Shown: positions 16,923 to 25,133, numbered from the stretch's first letter. The stretch: 64,000 nucleotides of DNA from Dehalococcoides mccartyi CG5 (GCF_000830885.1 NZ_CP006951.1:930001-994000); one strand, 5' to 3'. Notes: generated by a model not told the origin, from the sequence alone. A program made the numbers and translations.

Positions 16923-18059
16923 ATGAAACTTACATGCTTACAGGAAAATCTAAACAAGGGCCTGAACATTGTTGGGAAAGCGGCTGCCGGCCGAACTACC
17001 CTGCCCATTACAAACAATGTCCTTATCTCAACTGATGACGGCCGTTTGAAACTGGCCGCCACCAACCTTGAAATGGCTATCAGCTGCTGGATAGGAGCCA
17101 AGATAGAGGAGGAAGGGAGCACTACCATACCTGCCAAGCTCCTGACCGAATTTGTCAGCTCTCTGCCCAATGATAAAATAGACTTGAGCCTTAATGCCAA
17201 GTCAAAGGCACTTAATATTAAATGTGCCCGCTTTGAAGCACGCATAACCGGCGTGGATTCCAAAGACTTTCCTCCCATACCCAAAGTAGAAAATGGAATC
17301 TCCACCAAGGTTAGCATTGATGCCTTCCGTCAGGCCGTAAGTGAAGTCGTATTTGCTTCCGCTGCTGACGAATCCCGCCCTGTACTCACTGGCGTAAACG
17401 CCGAATTTGAAGGCAGTACTCTGACTCTGGCAGCCGCTGACGGTTTCCGTCTGGCTGTTTATAAATTGCCCCTGCTGGAGTCGGTAAAAACCACTACCAA
17501 GGTAATCATACCTGCCCGCACTCTGGGCGAGCTTTCACGTCTGGCCAGCATGGACGAAGAAGAAGCCCTGGTGATAAATGTAGACACAGCCAAGAGCCAG
17601 ATACTTTTCCGTCTGAAAAATATTGAACTGGTATCTCAGCTGGTACAGGGTAATTTCCCCCAGTACAACCAGATAATCCCTCAGAGCTTTACCACCAGAG
17701 TGGTGGTAGATGCCAACCAATTCCTTATGGCCACCAAAACCGCCACTATCTTTGCCCGTGACGGCGGCGGCATTGTCAGGCTGATGATGAACCCTGGTGG
17801 TGATACCACCCCCGGCAAGCTCACTATCTCAGCCCGCTCTGAAGAAGTGGGTGATAATACCGGTGAACTTGATGCTGTAATTCAGGGTGAAGAGGCTAAA
17901 ATAGCCTTTAACGGCAAATATCTTCTAGACGTCCTGGGGGTGCTTAAGGCTCAGCAAGTAGCGTTGGAAGTCACCAGCCCCTCAAGCCCCGGTGTGATAA
18001 AACCGGTGGGCGCAGACAACTACATACACGTTATCATGCCCATGTTCGTGCAGTGGTGA
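16923..18059 (+). CDS. dnaN: DNA polymerase III beta subunit (sliding clamp)
   Basis: Ring-shaped processivity clamp (378 aa from ATG 16923). The three repeated clamp domains are evident: N-terminal MKLTCLQENLNKGLNIV, central with FPPIPKVENG and ADGFRLAVYKLP, and C-terminal ending in YIHVIMPMFVQW, an expanded version of the usual P(M/V)R(L/I) tail. GGGGG lies 5 bases before the ATG; the in-frame GTG at 16917 overlaps that site. dnaA is not adjacent, so this copy gives no sign of a replication origin here. Its 3' end overlaps a small convergent gene by 26 bases. Confidence 0.95.
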   Translation: MKLTCLQENLNKGLNIVGKAAAGRTTLPITNNVLISTDDGRLKLAATNLEMAISCWIGAKIEEEGSTTIPAKLLTEFVSSLPNDKIDLSLNAKSKALNIKCARFEARITGVDSKDFPPIPKVENGISTKVSIDAFRQAVSEVVFASAADESRPVLTGVNAEFEGSTLTLAAADGFRLAVYKLPLLESVKTTTKVIIPARTLGELSRLASMDEEEALVINVDTAKSQILFRLKNIELVSQLVQGNFPQYNQIIPQSFTTRVVVDANQFLMATKTATIFARDGGGIVRLMMNPGGDTTPGKLTISARSEEVGDNTGELDAVIQGEEAKIAFNGKYLLDVLGVLKAQQVALEVTSPSSPGVIKPVGADNYIHVIMPMFVQW

Positions 18060-18216
18060 GTACGTTCAAATCAAGGTAACCTTTGATGCTTACACCTTCC
18101 GGGGTAGCTGAAACTTTCAGATCCAGATAGGTGTAAGCATCTTTCTTTTCTGCATTTGAGCAACTATCTAAACAGGGTACTACTTTCGCACAAAGTTCTT
18201 TAATACTTTCCTGCAT
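18034..18216 (-). CDS. small protein, possible serine-recombinase C-terminal remnant
   Basis: A 60-aa frame with an excellent ribosome site (AGGAGG) about 10 bases before its ATG. The sequence runs from MQESIKELCAKVV through YLDLKVSATPEGVSIKGYLD to LTTARTWA. The beta-rich C-terminal half, with an ending like TTxRTxA, recalls the extreme C-terminus of large serine recombinases. That is a resemblance from memory, not a search result. It is convergent with dnaN and overlaps its last 26 bases. It could be a fully independent small gene or the tail of a decayed element that retained or acquired a start. The CDS itself is likely; the origin is uncertain. Confidence 0.55.
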   Translation of the reverse strand: MQESIKELCAKVVPCLDSCSNAEKKDAYTYLDLKVSATPEGVSIKGYLDLNVLTTARTWA

Positions 18217-18369
18217 TTATTATCAGACCTCCTAAAACGAAACCAATTTAATGTTGACTTGAAAATGAGTGGAGATTTCTCCAATATTAGTTGGTACAGT
18301 TTTGGGATGAGGGCAGTGTAAATACCTTTACCATTACCCAAAATCGGATTGGTTTCAGGATTTATGCAG

Positions 18370-18375
18370 TATAAT
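18370..18375 (+). promoter_or_regulatory. -10 of the 18.4-kb lipoprotein gene
   Basis: A perfect TATAAT with expected +1 near 18382. GGAGAG then precedes the ATG at 18396. No convincing -35. Confidence 0.45.
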
Positions 18376-18395
18376 AGTGCTATGGAGAGAGTAAA

Positions 18396-18797
18396 ATGAA
18401 AGCTAGAGTGGCTCTAATTGGATTATTAGGTATACTGACATTCTCTACACTAAGTCTTACCGGGTGCGGTAGCGACGAAGCATTGTGGGGAGCTTCTCCG
18501 GTTTCTTCAGAAATAACTTATCAAGGTCATTTATATCGTAACTCAGGTGAAATAGTAGCTAAACAGCAGATATTAACTAACATACATCTTATCGGTACAT
18601 ATGATGCGGCGACTAATACAGCTACTGACTATCCGGTTGGCAGCTTATCGTCTCCGGACGATAAGGGTAGTCCTAATCCTGTAATTTATTCGATAGATGG
18701 AGTAAAACCAGAAGAGGCAATTGCATTTAAAGTTCTCTTGGTTTCTCATTCAGGAACAGCGTGGTATTGCTATTTTAAATATGAAAGAGTATCTTAA
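18396..18797 (+). CDS. putative lipoprotein, unknown
   Basis: A 133-aa protein with a lipoprotein signal peptide: basic start MKAR, hydrophobic core, and lipobox LTGC at about residues 21-24. The mature part contains no motif I recognise and ends FKYERVS. GGAGAG precedes the start and a perfect -10 lies upstream. It begins a run of small, AT-richer, probably lineage-specific genes. The next frames (18818-19333 and 19330-19824) follow closely on the same strand and may be co-transcribed. Location outside the cytoplasmic membrane is inferred from the signal. Confidence 0.75.
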   Translation: MKARVALIGLLGILTFSTLSLTGCGSDEALWGASPVSSEITYQGHLYRNSGEIVAKQQILTNIHLIGTYDAATNTATDYPVGSLSSPDDKGSPNPVIYSIDGVKPEEAIAFKVLLVSHSGTAWYCYFKYERVS

Positions 18798-18817
18798 AGT
18801 CAAAATAGTTAAGGAAA

Positions 18818-18907
18818 GTGCATATCACGAAAGCAAAATCCCTAGTCTATTTTATTCTTATCTGCTTGTTTATTCAGCCGCTAGCCGGTTACTTGGCTGA
18901 AAACTAA
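18818..18907 (+). pseudogene. orphan signal-peptide frame ending at an in-frame TAA
   Basis: From GTG 18818 this frame encodes 29 residues that look like a signal peptide or membrane anchor (Lys-rich start, then SLVYFILICLFIQPLAG), and stops at TAA 18905-18907. The next gene begins in the same frame three codons later at 18917, with no ribosome site of its own. The pair therefore looks like one gene split by a nonsense mutation. AAGGA precedes the GTG but at a very short distance. Confidence 0.45.
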
Positions 18908-18916
18908 ACCAGTTTC

Positions 18917-19333
18917 ATGATTATTCTGGTAGACAACTCGGAAGCATTGCTGACTGACCAGGACATCTCCGCTTTCAATAATGCTGAAAATGCGCTGATA
19001 CTCAACGAATCAGGGATTGAGAAGTGGAAGGCATATCTGGGATACGATGATATTCCCAAGCTTTCAGACGGGCTTTACTCCAAGGAGTTTATGATAAAGT
19101 TTGGTGGCGAAGAGATATGCCAAGGCAAATTCTGGTCATCTGTTTCTTCCTTCAGCACCATAGGGGTTATTATAACTGATGCTACACTGAAACTGGATAA
19201 GAGTTTTAATTGTATCTACTTCCAAAACAATTACCCTGTAAATAAACCGTTAGATTCAGCTATTAAATCTAAACTTCTGAAGTATTTCGAAACGCATAAT
19301 CTTATCATAAAGGACTATACGGCAAGAGTATGA
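18917..19333 (+). CDS. hypothetical protein, probably the 3' part of an interrupted gene
   Basis: A 138-aa frame starting MIILVDNSEALLTDQD, with no recognised domain and no signal peptide of its own. No Shine-Dalgarno sequence precedes ATG 18917. Immediately upstream, in the same frame, lies a 29-residue hydrophobic N-terminus that ends at a TAA. A full-length secreted or membrane-anchored ancestor of about 170 residues is the simplest reading. The last four bases overlap the start of the membrane protein gene at 19330 (ATGA), suggesting the two were, or are, translationally coupled. Confidence 0.55.
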   Translation: MIILVDNSEALLTDQDISAFNNAENALILNESGIEKWKAYLGYDDIPKLSDGLYSKEFMIKFGGEEICQGKFWSSVSSFSTIGVIITDATLKLDKSFNCIYFQNNYPVNKPLDSAIKSKLLKYFETHNLIIKDYTARV

Positions 19334-19824
19334 CTAAAAATTTTAACGCCTCAACCCCTGATATTGACTGCAAGGTAAAGCTGAGATTTTTCTACAACAC
19401 TATACAGATAGTGTTGGGAGTATTAATCATTCTCTGTTCTTTGGTAGCGATAAACCAAGCAAGGTGGACCGAACTGCCCGTGCATGAACCGACTTATGGA
19501 CCTGACGGTATACCCAGCATAATTACAGACGCCCCCCCACCCAATTCACCACCCGAATATTTCCTCACAGCTGCCGGAGGATTATTAGTAACCGGATTGG
19601 GCATTATTCAGGCATTATCCAAAGAGAGTTTGTCAAAGTGGTATATAGCTTTAGGCATAATTACCATAGTGTTATCGTTAATAATGAGCCAAGTAATAAC
19701 TGACAATCCAAGGATAACAGGAAATATATTCATCATACCCTATCTGATACTAGTTCTTGGTGGAGCTAATAGTACAATTGCTGCAAGACAACTGTACTAT
19801 TATACGAAAACTTTAACCGAATGA
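19330..19824 (+). CDS. four-TM membrane protein, unknown
   Basis: A 164-aa protein with about four hydrophobic segments (near residues 20-42, 78-94, 102-120 and 128-148). A Pro-rich loop (DAPPPNSPPEYF) lies between the first and second. No family recognised. The start overlaps the preceding frame by four bases (ATGA), typical of co-translated partners. The pairing with a formerly secreted protein suggests a joint envelope function, which is only inference. Confidence 0.65.
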   Translation: MTKNFNASTPDIDCKVKLRFFYNTIQIVLGVLIILCSLVAINQARWTELPVHEPTYGPDGIPSIITDAPPPNSPPEYFLTAAGGLLVTGLGIIQALSKESLSKWYIALGIITIVLSLIMSQVITDNPRITGNIFIIPYLILVLGGANSTIAARQLYYYTKTLTE

Positions 19825-19928
19825 AAATTTTATAAACCTATAATGACATACATGCAAAAGGCAACCTTCACGCTGTTGCAGATATAATAAACAAGTATAA
19901 TAATATATTTCAAAGAAGGGGCTAAACT

Positions 19929-20078
19929 ATGCGAACAGACCGATTGATAGTTGGATTACTTTGTATCGTTTTTGCCGTGTGGACATTCCTGTCGCATAAC
20001 CCTACTGGCCCTGCATTCGGTATCGGCATTCTGGGTATTATTATTCTGGCAATTACCCGGGGGAAACGGCTCAGATAA
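19929..20078 (+). CDS. 49-aa two-TM small membrane protein
   Basis: A short gene below common length cut-offs. It opens MRTDRLIVGLL, forms two hydrophobic helices separated by the turn SHNPTGPAFG, and ends with the basic tail TRGKRLR before TAA 20076-20078. GAAGGGG stands eight bases before the ATG. The two-helix hairpin with a basic C-terminus is coherent protein design, which argues against chance. No function recognised. Confidence 0.6.
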   Translation: MRTDRLIVGLLCIVFAVWTFLSHNPTGPAFGIGILGIIILAITRGKRLR

Positions 20079-20138
20079 CCAAGAGCAGTTTGCCTTCCAA
20101 ATACTGCTTTCAAGTTATCTTAGCCCGACTTTAATAAA

Positions 20139-20897
20139 CTATCCCTGGTAAATACTTAAAACTTCTGCAGCTGAAAGGGCACGGTTGTATATTGCGATTT
20201 CATCTATCAGCCCTTTATACAAAGTTTCGGTTAAATTCCTCCGCCCTATAAACCAGCTGCCTTCATATGTGGGCACGCTGGGAGAGTTATCTGTTATCTG
20301 ATTTATTAATTGCCCGTTCCGGTAGATACTGTAATCATTGCCAAAACGACTAATTGCAATGTGAGTCCACTGGTTCAAGGGTATATCAAACTCACCAAAT
20401 TCATGGAGTGTACTGTCAGCAGAGCGATAGTCAAACCCAAAGAGAGATTGATTATCCCATCCGCAAAAAATGTGATACCTATTTAGATCATCATTGTCAC
20501 TTCGGGTCCAAAAAACAGGACGGTGAGTAGTGTCTGCCGGGTTAATCCAAAATGAAATAGTAGCCTCAGCGGATTGGTGGAATATAAACGTTTGAGCCAC
20601 CGTTACCCAGTTGTCCTCACCATTAAAACTCAAGGCATAGCCCTTTTTACCTGTGACCCAACTGGCGCCGCTTATCAAACCATCATTATGGCTGGTGGTA
20701 GAGTCGTAAATAATATTTCCGGTTCCTTCATCCATATGCCATACGGTGACCAGACCTGCCAGAATTTCATTACTTTGATTTGAGGAAGGTTCAGCAGGTG
20801 TATTGTCTTCGGCAGCAGGTGCACCAGTACATCCGCTAAGCATTGCTACCGCCATAATAAAAGAAATGACTTTAAGTACTCTACAGCCTCGTAACAT
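20139..20897 (-). CDS. LamG-domain surface lipoprotein
   Basis: A 252-aa lipoprotein with a signal peptide (basic start MLRGCRVLK, hydrophobic core, lipobox LSGC) followed by a short Pro/Ser/Asn-rich linker. One concanavalin A-like LamG/laminin-type jelly-roll domain fills the rest: WHMDEGTGNIIYDST at its start, and GLIDEIAIYNRALSAAEV, the clearest hallmark of the family, at its end. Such domains bind carbohydrates or proteins at the cell surface. I chose ATG 20897 because AGGAGG lies seven bases upstream. The open frame extends to 21161 but that part overlaps the divergent gene and lacks sense. Ligand unknown. Confidence 0.82.
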   Translation of the reverse strand: MLRGCRVLKVISFIMAVAMLSGCTGAPAAEDNTPAEPSSNQSNEILAGLVTVWHMDEGTGNIIYDSTTSHNDGLISGASWVTGKKGYALSFNGEDNWVTVAQTFIFHQSAEATISFWINPADTTHRPVFWTRSDNDDLNRYHIFCGWDNQSLFGFDYRSADSTLHEFGEFDIPLNQWTHIAISRFGNDYSIYRNGQLINQITDNSPSVPTYEGSWFIGRRNLTETLYKGLIDEIAIYNRALSAAEVLSIYQG

Positions 20898-21094
20898 GGC
20901 AAACCTCCTAATGCAATTATGAAGATACCTGTCCGATTGATAAAATTTTAACCTCGCCAACCTGCAAATACAATCCCTGTTTTTAGACAGTGATAACATA
21001 TTCAGACTAAGGCAATTTTCTTGCCTGCTCTTTCTTTTTGGTTTTATGTAAATGCCGTATAACAAATATAGTGAAGCGGGTATTTTGCAAATGG

Positions 21095-21100
21095 TATAAT
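21095..21100 (+). promoter_or_regulatory. extended -10 directly before the 21.1-kb gene
   Basis: TATAAT preceded by TGG, ending 5 bases before the ATG at 21106. Transcription would start on or beside the ATG, and no ribosome site exists, so a leaderless mRNA is predicted. Confidence 0.5.
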
Positions 21101-21105
21101 CTGAT

Positions 21106-22068
21106 ATGCCAAAACCAGTTTCGTCCCAAACTGATACGATAAAAGAAACGCCCCCGCTCAAACGCCTGTTTCCGGTTGAAACAGAGTATGCCCGATGTGT
21201 AAAAGCCCTAAATCAAGCCAATCTTTTGGCTGTCCTGCCTCAAAGCAGGAAACCCGGCATTATTGGCATAGACGGACAGGAATACCCGCTGCCAAGTTTG
21301 GAACAAGTTTTAGACCTTTTTAAGATTAACCATGAACTGATATCCATGAAAATTCCTCAGGGCTTTAACCACTTGGCACTCACACCGATATCTATGCCAA
21401 TGTCCCTTCTAATAAACCGCTTGGAAACTTCCATTATCAAACATGCCGCCCAAAAAGAAATCTACCAGACCAGGCTATCTGACTCTGACCCCTTTATACC
21501 GGTACGGGTTAATAGCCAAAAACATGTCTGGGTATGGGAAACGCTACTTCAAGCGTTGGATACTGACGAACTTGTTTATTTCCCTGAAAAATATTCGAAT
21601 AACCACCGGGGACAAACTAAGCAGGAAGCAGTAACTAACAAGAGTATTTGTGCCCTGCCCGGCTGGTCTGTGGGACTGGTTGAAAATATTCCGGTAATAC
21701 CCAATACAGGACAGGGCAAAATACTGGCAGGCCGAAAACAATTGGAGACAGGTTTATCCCCTCGTGAATACCTGCAAATACTGCATACCCAGCCTTACCG
21801 AGGGGAAACAGGCAAAACCCTTGAGGATTTTATCACTAAGTTCCTTGTCCACCTGGAAACAACCGGTGAGGTCAGCCATGACATAGCGGATATAAACGCC
21901 ATGTGGTGTCTTGGTCAATACCTGAAAATCAGCTATGCGGAAGTAGTGCCGGCGGGGCGCTGGCACCGCAGTATTGGAAGGCTTAGATTGGATGCCCACC
22001 GTACCGGCAATAAACTTTGCACATGGAATTGCGGAGGGTCTTCGGAAGTGAGATTAGCCTCTCGCTAA
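21106..22068 (+). CDS. hypothetical protein, unknown
   Basis: A 320-aa soluble protein that I do not recognise. It has no signal peptide or transmembrane segment. Regions include KPGIIGIDGQEYPLPSLEQV and PGWSVGLVENIPVIPN. The C-terminal third (YLKISYAEVVPAGRWHR, then DAHRTGNKLCTWNCGG) contains aromatic and His/Cys residues that could be functional. Composition is close to the local average. It has its own extended -10 promoter with almost no leader, and is divergent from the LamG lipoprotein gene. Confidence 0.7.
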   Translation: MPKPVSSQTDTIKETPPLKRLFPVETEYARCVKALNQANLLAVLPQSRKPGIIGIDGQEYPLPSLEQVLDLFKINHELISMKIPQGFNHLALTPISMPMSLLINRLETSIIKHAAQKEIYQTRLSDSDPFIPVRVNSQKHVWVWETLLQALDTDELVYFPEKYSNNHRGQTKQEAVTNKSICALPGWSVGLVENIPVIPNTGQGKILAGRKQLETGLSPREYLQILHTQPYRGETGKTLEDFITKFLVHLETTGEVSHDIADINAMWCLGQYLKISYAEVVPAGRWHRSIGRLRLDAHRTGNKLCTWNCGGSSEVRLASR

Positions 22069-22201
22069 AATATTTCGTTCGCAATATACCCTGTCAAATA
22101 TGTACTCTAAACCACAAGATATATTGAACCTGCTTGAAATTAGCCTTACAATATATTTGCATACATCTGGCTGAAACTTGGCGAGACGGGGAAATAAACA
22201 G

Positions 22202-22564
22202 ATGCTGAATACACCAGACCTAAGCATAGATAAATATATCAAAGGGTTCCCTGAAAACGTCCGGAATATTTTGCAGGATTTAAGGCAAGCTATACATGAA
22301 CAGGCACCGAAGGCCACTGAGACTATAAGTTACGGCATACCCACATTTAAACAAAATGGCAATCTGGTGCATTTTGGCGCCTATAAAAACCATATAGGAT
22401 TTTACCCTACTCCATCAGGAATAAAAGCCTTTGAAAAAGAGCTGTCAGCCTATGAAATATCCAAAGGCACCGTCAGGTTTCCGCTAAATGAGCCTATTCC
22501 TTATTCTTTGGTTAAAAAGATAGTGGCATTCAGGGTAAATGAAACTTCAGCTAAAAGAAAATAA
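22202..22564 (+). CDS. DUF1801 / YdhG-like protein
   Basis: A 120-aa small soluble protein of the DUF1801 (YdhG, iron-chaperone-like fold) family. Typical features are the N-terminal helical segment IDKYIKGFPENVRNILQDLR, then ATETISYGIPTFK and HFGAYKNHIGFYPTPSGI, and the C-terminal GTVRFPLNEPIPYSLVKKIV. The biochemical role of the family is poorly defined. ATG 22202 is preferred; TTG 22178 in the same frame is possible. Its end overlaps the next gene by 26 bases. Confidence 0.82.
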   Translation: MLNTPDLSIDKYIKGFPENVRNILQDLRQAIHEQAPKATETISYGIPTFKQNGNLVHFGAYKNHIGFYPTPSGIKAFEKELSAYEISKGTVRFPLNEPIPYSLVKKIVAFRVNETSAKRK

Positions 22565-23507
22565 CCTGGATACAGGTGAGGTACTAATCCATTATCTGGC
22601 TGGACCGGATAATGGGCCTCCGCTTGTTCTCATACCCGGCCAGGGGCTTTCGCTGGAAAGTTACCAAAGAGTAATGACACCCTTGGCAAAGAACTTTCAG
22701 GTTTTTGCAGTAGACGTGCGCGGTCACGGAAAATCAGGCTGGACAACCGGCAAAAATCATTTCCCGAATATGGGAAATGATTTTAAGATTTTTCTGGAAC
22801 AAGTTGTCAGACGGCCGGCAATAATCTCCGGCAATTCCTCAGGCGGCCTGATAGCCCTGTGGTTGGCGGCAAATGTCCCTGAACTGGTTAGCGGTATTAT
22901 TCTGGAAGACACTCCTGTATTCAGTGCAGAATGGCCTCGGCTCAGAGATGATTGCCGGGTATACCGCATTTTCAAACGCAATGCCGAAACTATCGGTTCC
23001 GCTGAAGGCCGAAATCTGGCTGCATTTTTCAAGGGCATGGAAGTGCCAATTGAAGGCAAACAGAGAGTTATTCAGTTTCCTGTCTGGCTTACAGGAGCAA
23101 TGGCCGTAATGGTAAGACTGCACCAGTGGCTGAAACCAGGCAAGCCGGTAGACCTAGCTCTGCTTCCAGCTGAAACACGCATGCTGATAAAGGGGCTTTC
23201 GCAATATGACCCTGATTTTACCAAAGCATTTGTTGACGGCCGGGCATGCGAAGCCTTTGACCATGCGGAAGCTTTAAAAAAAGTAAAATGCCCGGTGTTT
23301 GTTCTGCAGGCCAATTGGTTCAGACACCCTGATTTCGGGCTGGTGGGGGCAATGGATAACCAAGATATAAATCATCTGCTCGCACTCACCCCTCAAGCCC
23401 AATTTGCCAGAATAACTTCAGGCCATATGATTCATTTTGAACAGCCTCCAGAATATTTAAAACACCTGAATGCATTTGCTGCCGGCATATATTCAAATCC
23501 GAAGTAA
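22539..23507 (+). CDS. alpha/beta hydrolase
   Basis: Alpha/beta-hydrolase-fold protein (322 aa). The oxyanion region reads LVLIPGQGLSLESYQRVM, followed by AVDVRGHGKSGW. The nucleophile elbow is ISGNSSGGLIALWLA (G-N-S-S-G, Ser at about residue 97). The catalytic His is in TSGHMIHFEQPPEYL near the C-terminus. An insert of about 90 residues forms a helical cap. The substrate cannot be predicted; esterase, lipase-like or C-C hydrolase activities are all possible. It overlaps the DUF1801 gene by 26 bases in a different frame, which suggests coupled expression. Confidence 0.85.
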   Translation: MKLQLKENNLDTGEVLIHYLAGPDNGPPLVLIPGQGLSLESYQRVMTPLAKNFQVFAVDVRGHGKSGWTTGKNHFPNMGNDFKIFLEQVVRRPAIISGNSSGGLIALWLAANVPELVSGIILEDTPVFSAEWPRLRDDCRVYRIFKRNAETIGSAEGRNLAAFFKGMEVPIEGKQRVIQFPVWLTGAMAVMVRLHQWLKPGKPVDLALLPAETRMLIKGLSQYDPDFTKAFVDGRACEAFDHAEALKKVKCPVFVLQANWFRHPDFGLVGAMDNQDINHLLALTPQAQFARITSGHMIHFEQPPEYLKHLNAFAAGIYSNPK

Positions 23508-23640
23508 CTGCCGCCTGCTCCATTATTTCACTGCTGGGCAAAAATCCGCCGCATATTTGGCAAGCCATGCCATTTTAGTTTATGATTCACTGGCAGGCAC
23601 ACCTTCCTCCACCTGCCAAATATTTAAGCGGTAAGATGAA

Positions 23641-23895
23641 ATGGCCAAACTGGTTTTAGATTTGCATGACATTTACAATAAGGGCGGGCAGATTGAAGCA
23701 GAACTGCACAGGGTAATTAACCAAGCAGTTGAAAAGAAAATCAGCCCGGTAGAGATTATCCCCGGCAAGGGTTCCGGTCAACTCAAAAAACATGTCCTCA
23801 GGTTTCTGGCACAGCCGGACATCAAAAAACTCTATCACCGGCTGGAAAAGGACGATAAAAATTTCGGGCGGGTGTTTGTCCACTTCAAGTTTTAG
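23641..23895 (+). CDS. stand-alone Smr-domain protein
   Basis: An 84-aa protein made of a single Smr (small MutS-related) domain. LDLHDIYNKGGQIEAELHR matches the LDLHG motif region and VEIIPGKGSGQLKKHVLRFL the HGKGxG motif region. Smr domains in MutS2 and in free-standing proteins nick DNA or cleave RNA. In this protein the usual H-G-K-G is P-G-K-G, so the histidine of that motif is absent. The ORF is preceded by GGTAAGATGAA; the ribosome site is weak. Confidence 0.75.
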   Translation: MAKLVLDLHDIYNKGGQIEAELHRVINQAVEKKISPVEIIPGKGSGQLKKHVLRFLAQPDIKKLYHRLEKDDKNFGRVFVHFKF

Positions 23896-24060
23896 CTGAT
23901 ATTTGCACTTGCCGATACTGGCACAAACCAGAACCCATGTATTTTGCCGATATTATTCAGCACTATTACGTTATTTGCCCTGCAATGCATAGCTGAAAAG
24001 ATTGTTTTGACGCTAAATAACTGGTAGAGTATGTAGTAACTTTTTATAAAGAGAAAAAAC

Positions 24061-24915
24061 ATGGTCAGCGCCACACTCAAGATTCACTGCACGGATAAAA
24101 AAGGCATCATTTCCAGTATTTCAAGCTTTATTTACCGTAATAACGGCAATATAATCACTCTGGACGAATTTGTAGACCCCCCGTCCAATACTTTCTTCAT
24201 GCGCTTGGAATGGGATATCTCAGCCTTCACACTTAGCCGTGAACAGATGGAATCCGAGATTGCAACTATGGGGCAGGAATACAACTATGCAGATAACTGT
24301 CAGATATTCTACTCTGACAGGAAACCCCGCCTAGCTATATTCGTATCTAAATACGACCATTGCCTGTGGGATATACTGCTCAGGTATAAAGCCGGTGAAC
24401 TGAAGTGCGATATCCCCCTGATTATCAGCAACCACCCTGATCTGAAACAAATAGCCGATTTATTCGGCATTGATTATAAAGTAGTAAAGGTTAACCCTGA
24501 AAACAAACTAGAAGCAGAAAACGAACAAACCCTCCTGATTTCCAAATACAATATAGATTTCATGATACTGGCCAGATATATGCAGGTACTTTCACCTGAA
24601 TTTGTAGCCCGTTTTGAAAACAGGATAATAAATATCCACCACTCGTTCCTTCCGGCCTTTGAGGGGGCGCGCCCTTACCATCAGGCTATTGAACGCGGAG
24701 TAAAGCTGGTGGGGGCTACCGCCCATTTTGTAAATAATAATCTGGACAAAGGCCCTATAATCTCTCAATCCACCATGCCCATAAGCCATGAAGACAGTGT
24801 GGAAGATCTGATGGTAAAAGGCAGGGATATTGAGAAGCTGGTGCTTTCGCAGGCTATGAAGATATTTTTAGACCACCGCATCTTCGTCCATAATAACCGC
24901 ACTATTATTCTCTGA
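24061..24915 (+). CDS. purU: formyltetrahydrofolate deformylase
   Basis: PurU (284 aa) hydrolyses 10-formyl-THF to formate and THF, balancing one-carbon pools. An N-terminal ACT domain (residues 1-80, KIHCTDKKGIISSISSFIYRNNGNI) is followed by a formyltransferase-fold catalytic domain. The catalytic Asn-His is in IINIHHSFLPAFEGARPYHQA and the Asp in NNNLDKGPIISQ. The full family C-terminus is present. The gene stands alone, with AAGAGA before the ATG. In this organism it offers a source of formate. Confidence 0.95.
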   Translation: MVSATLKIHCTDKKGIISSISSFIYRNNGNIITLDEFVDPPSNTFFMRLEWDISAFTLSREQMESEIATMGQEYNYADNCQIFYSDRKPRLAIFVSKYDHCLWDILLRYKAGELKCDIPLIISNHPDLKQIADLFGIDYKVVKVNPENKLEAENEQTLLISKYNIDFMILARYMQVLSPEFVARFENRIINIHHSFLPAFEGARPYHQAIERGVKLVGATAHFVNNNLDKGPIISQSTMPISHEDSVEDLMVKGRDIEKLVLSQAMKIFLDHRIFVHNNRTIIL

Positions 24916-24997
24916 AACAGCCTGCAACGTGGGGATATATGAGGATAATATCGTCATTTTCCCGGAAAAACCGCTTGGCTAATATTAATTATAAAGC

Positions 24998-25043
24998 CAG
25001 GTTGCACGGATTAAAACCCCCTTTATACAGGACGTGCAACCTG
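24998..25043. repeat. long-armed inverted repeat in the purU-cyclophilin gap
   Basis: CAGGTTGCAC (24998-25007) and GTGCAACCTG (25034-25043) are perfect 10-base arms separated by 26 bases. There is no T run, so it is not a standard terminator. Confidence 0.6.
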
Positions 25044-25133
25044 CCCGCAGATATAAAATACTTAATACCTGATGGAAAAGCAGGGATTTTTCTGATACCA
25101 TAAACGGTACGATTTATTAAAACAGCCAACCAA

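Noticed and set aside
16923-18059. Replication origin next to dnaN
   Set aside because: No dnaA gene, no cluster of DnaA boxes and no AT-rich unwinding region were seen around dnaN here.
20898-21161. N-terminal extension of the LamG lipoprotein to 340 aa
   Set aside because: The extension overlaps the divergent gene's start and promoter, has no ribosome site and precedes a perfect signal peptide with AGGAGG at 20897.
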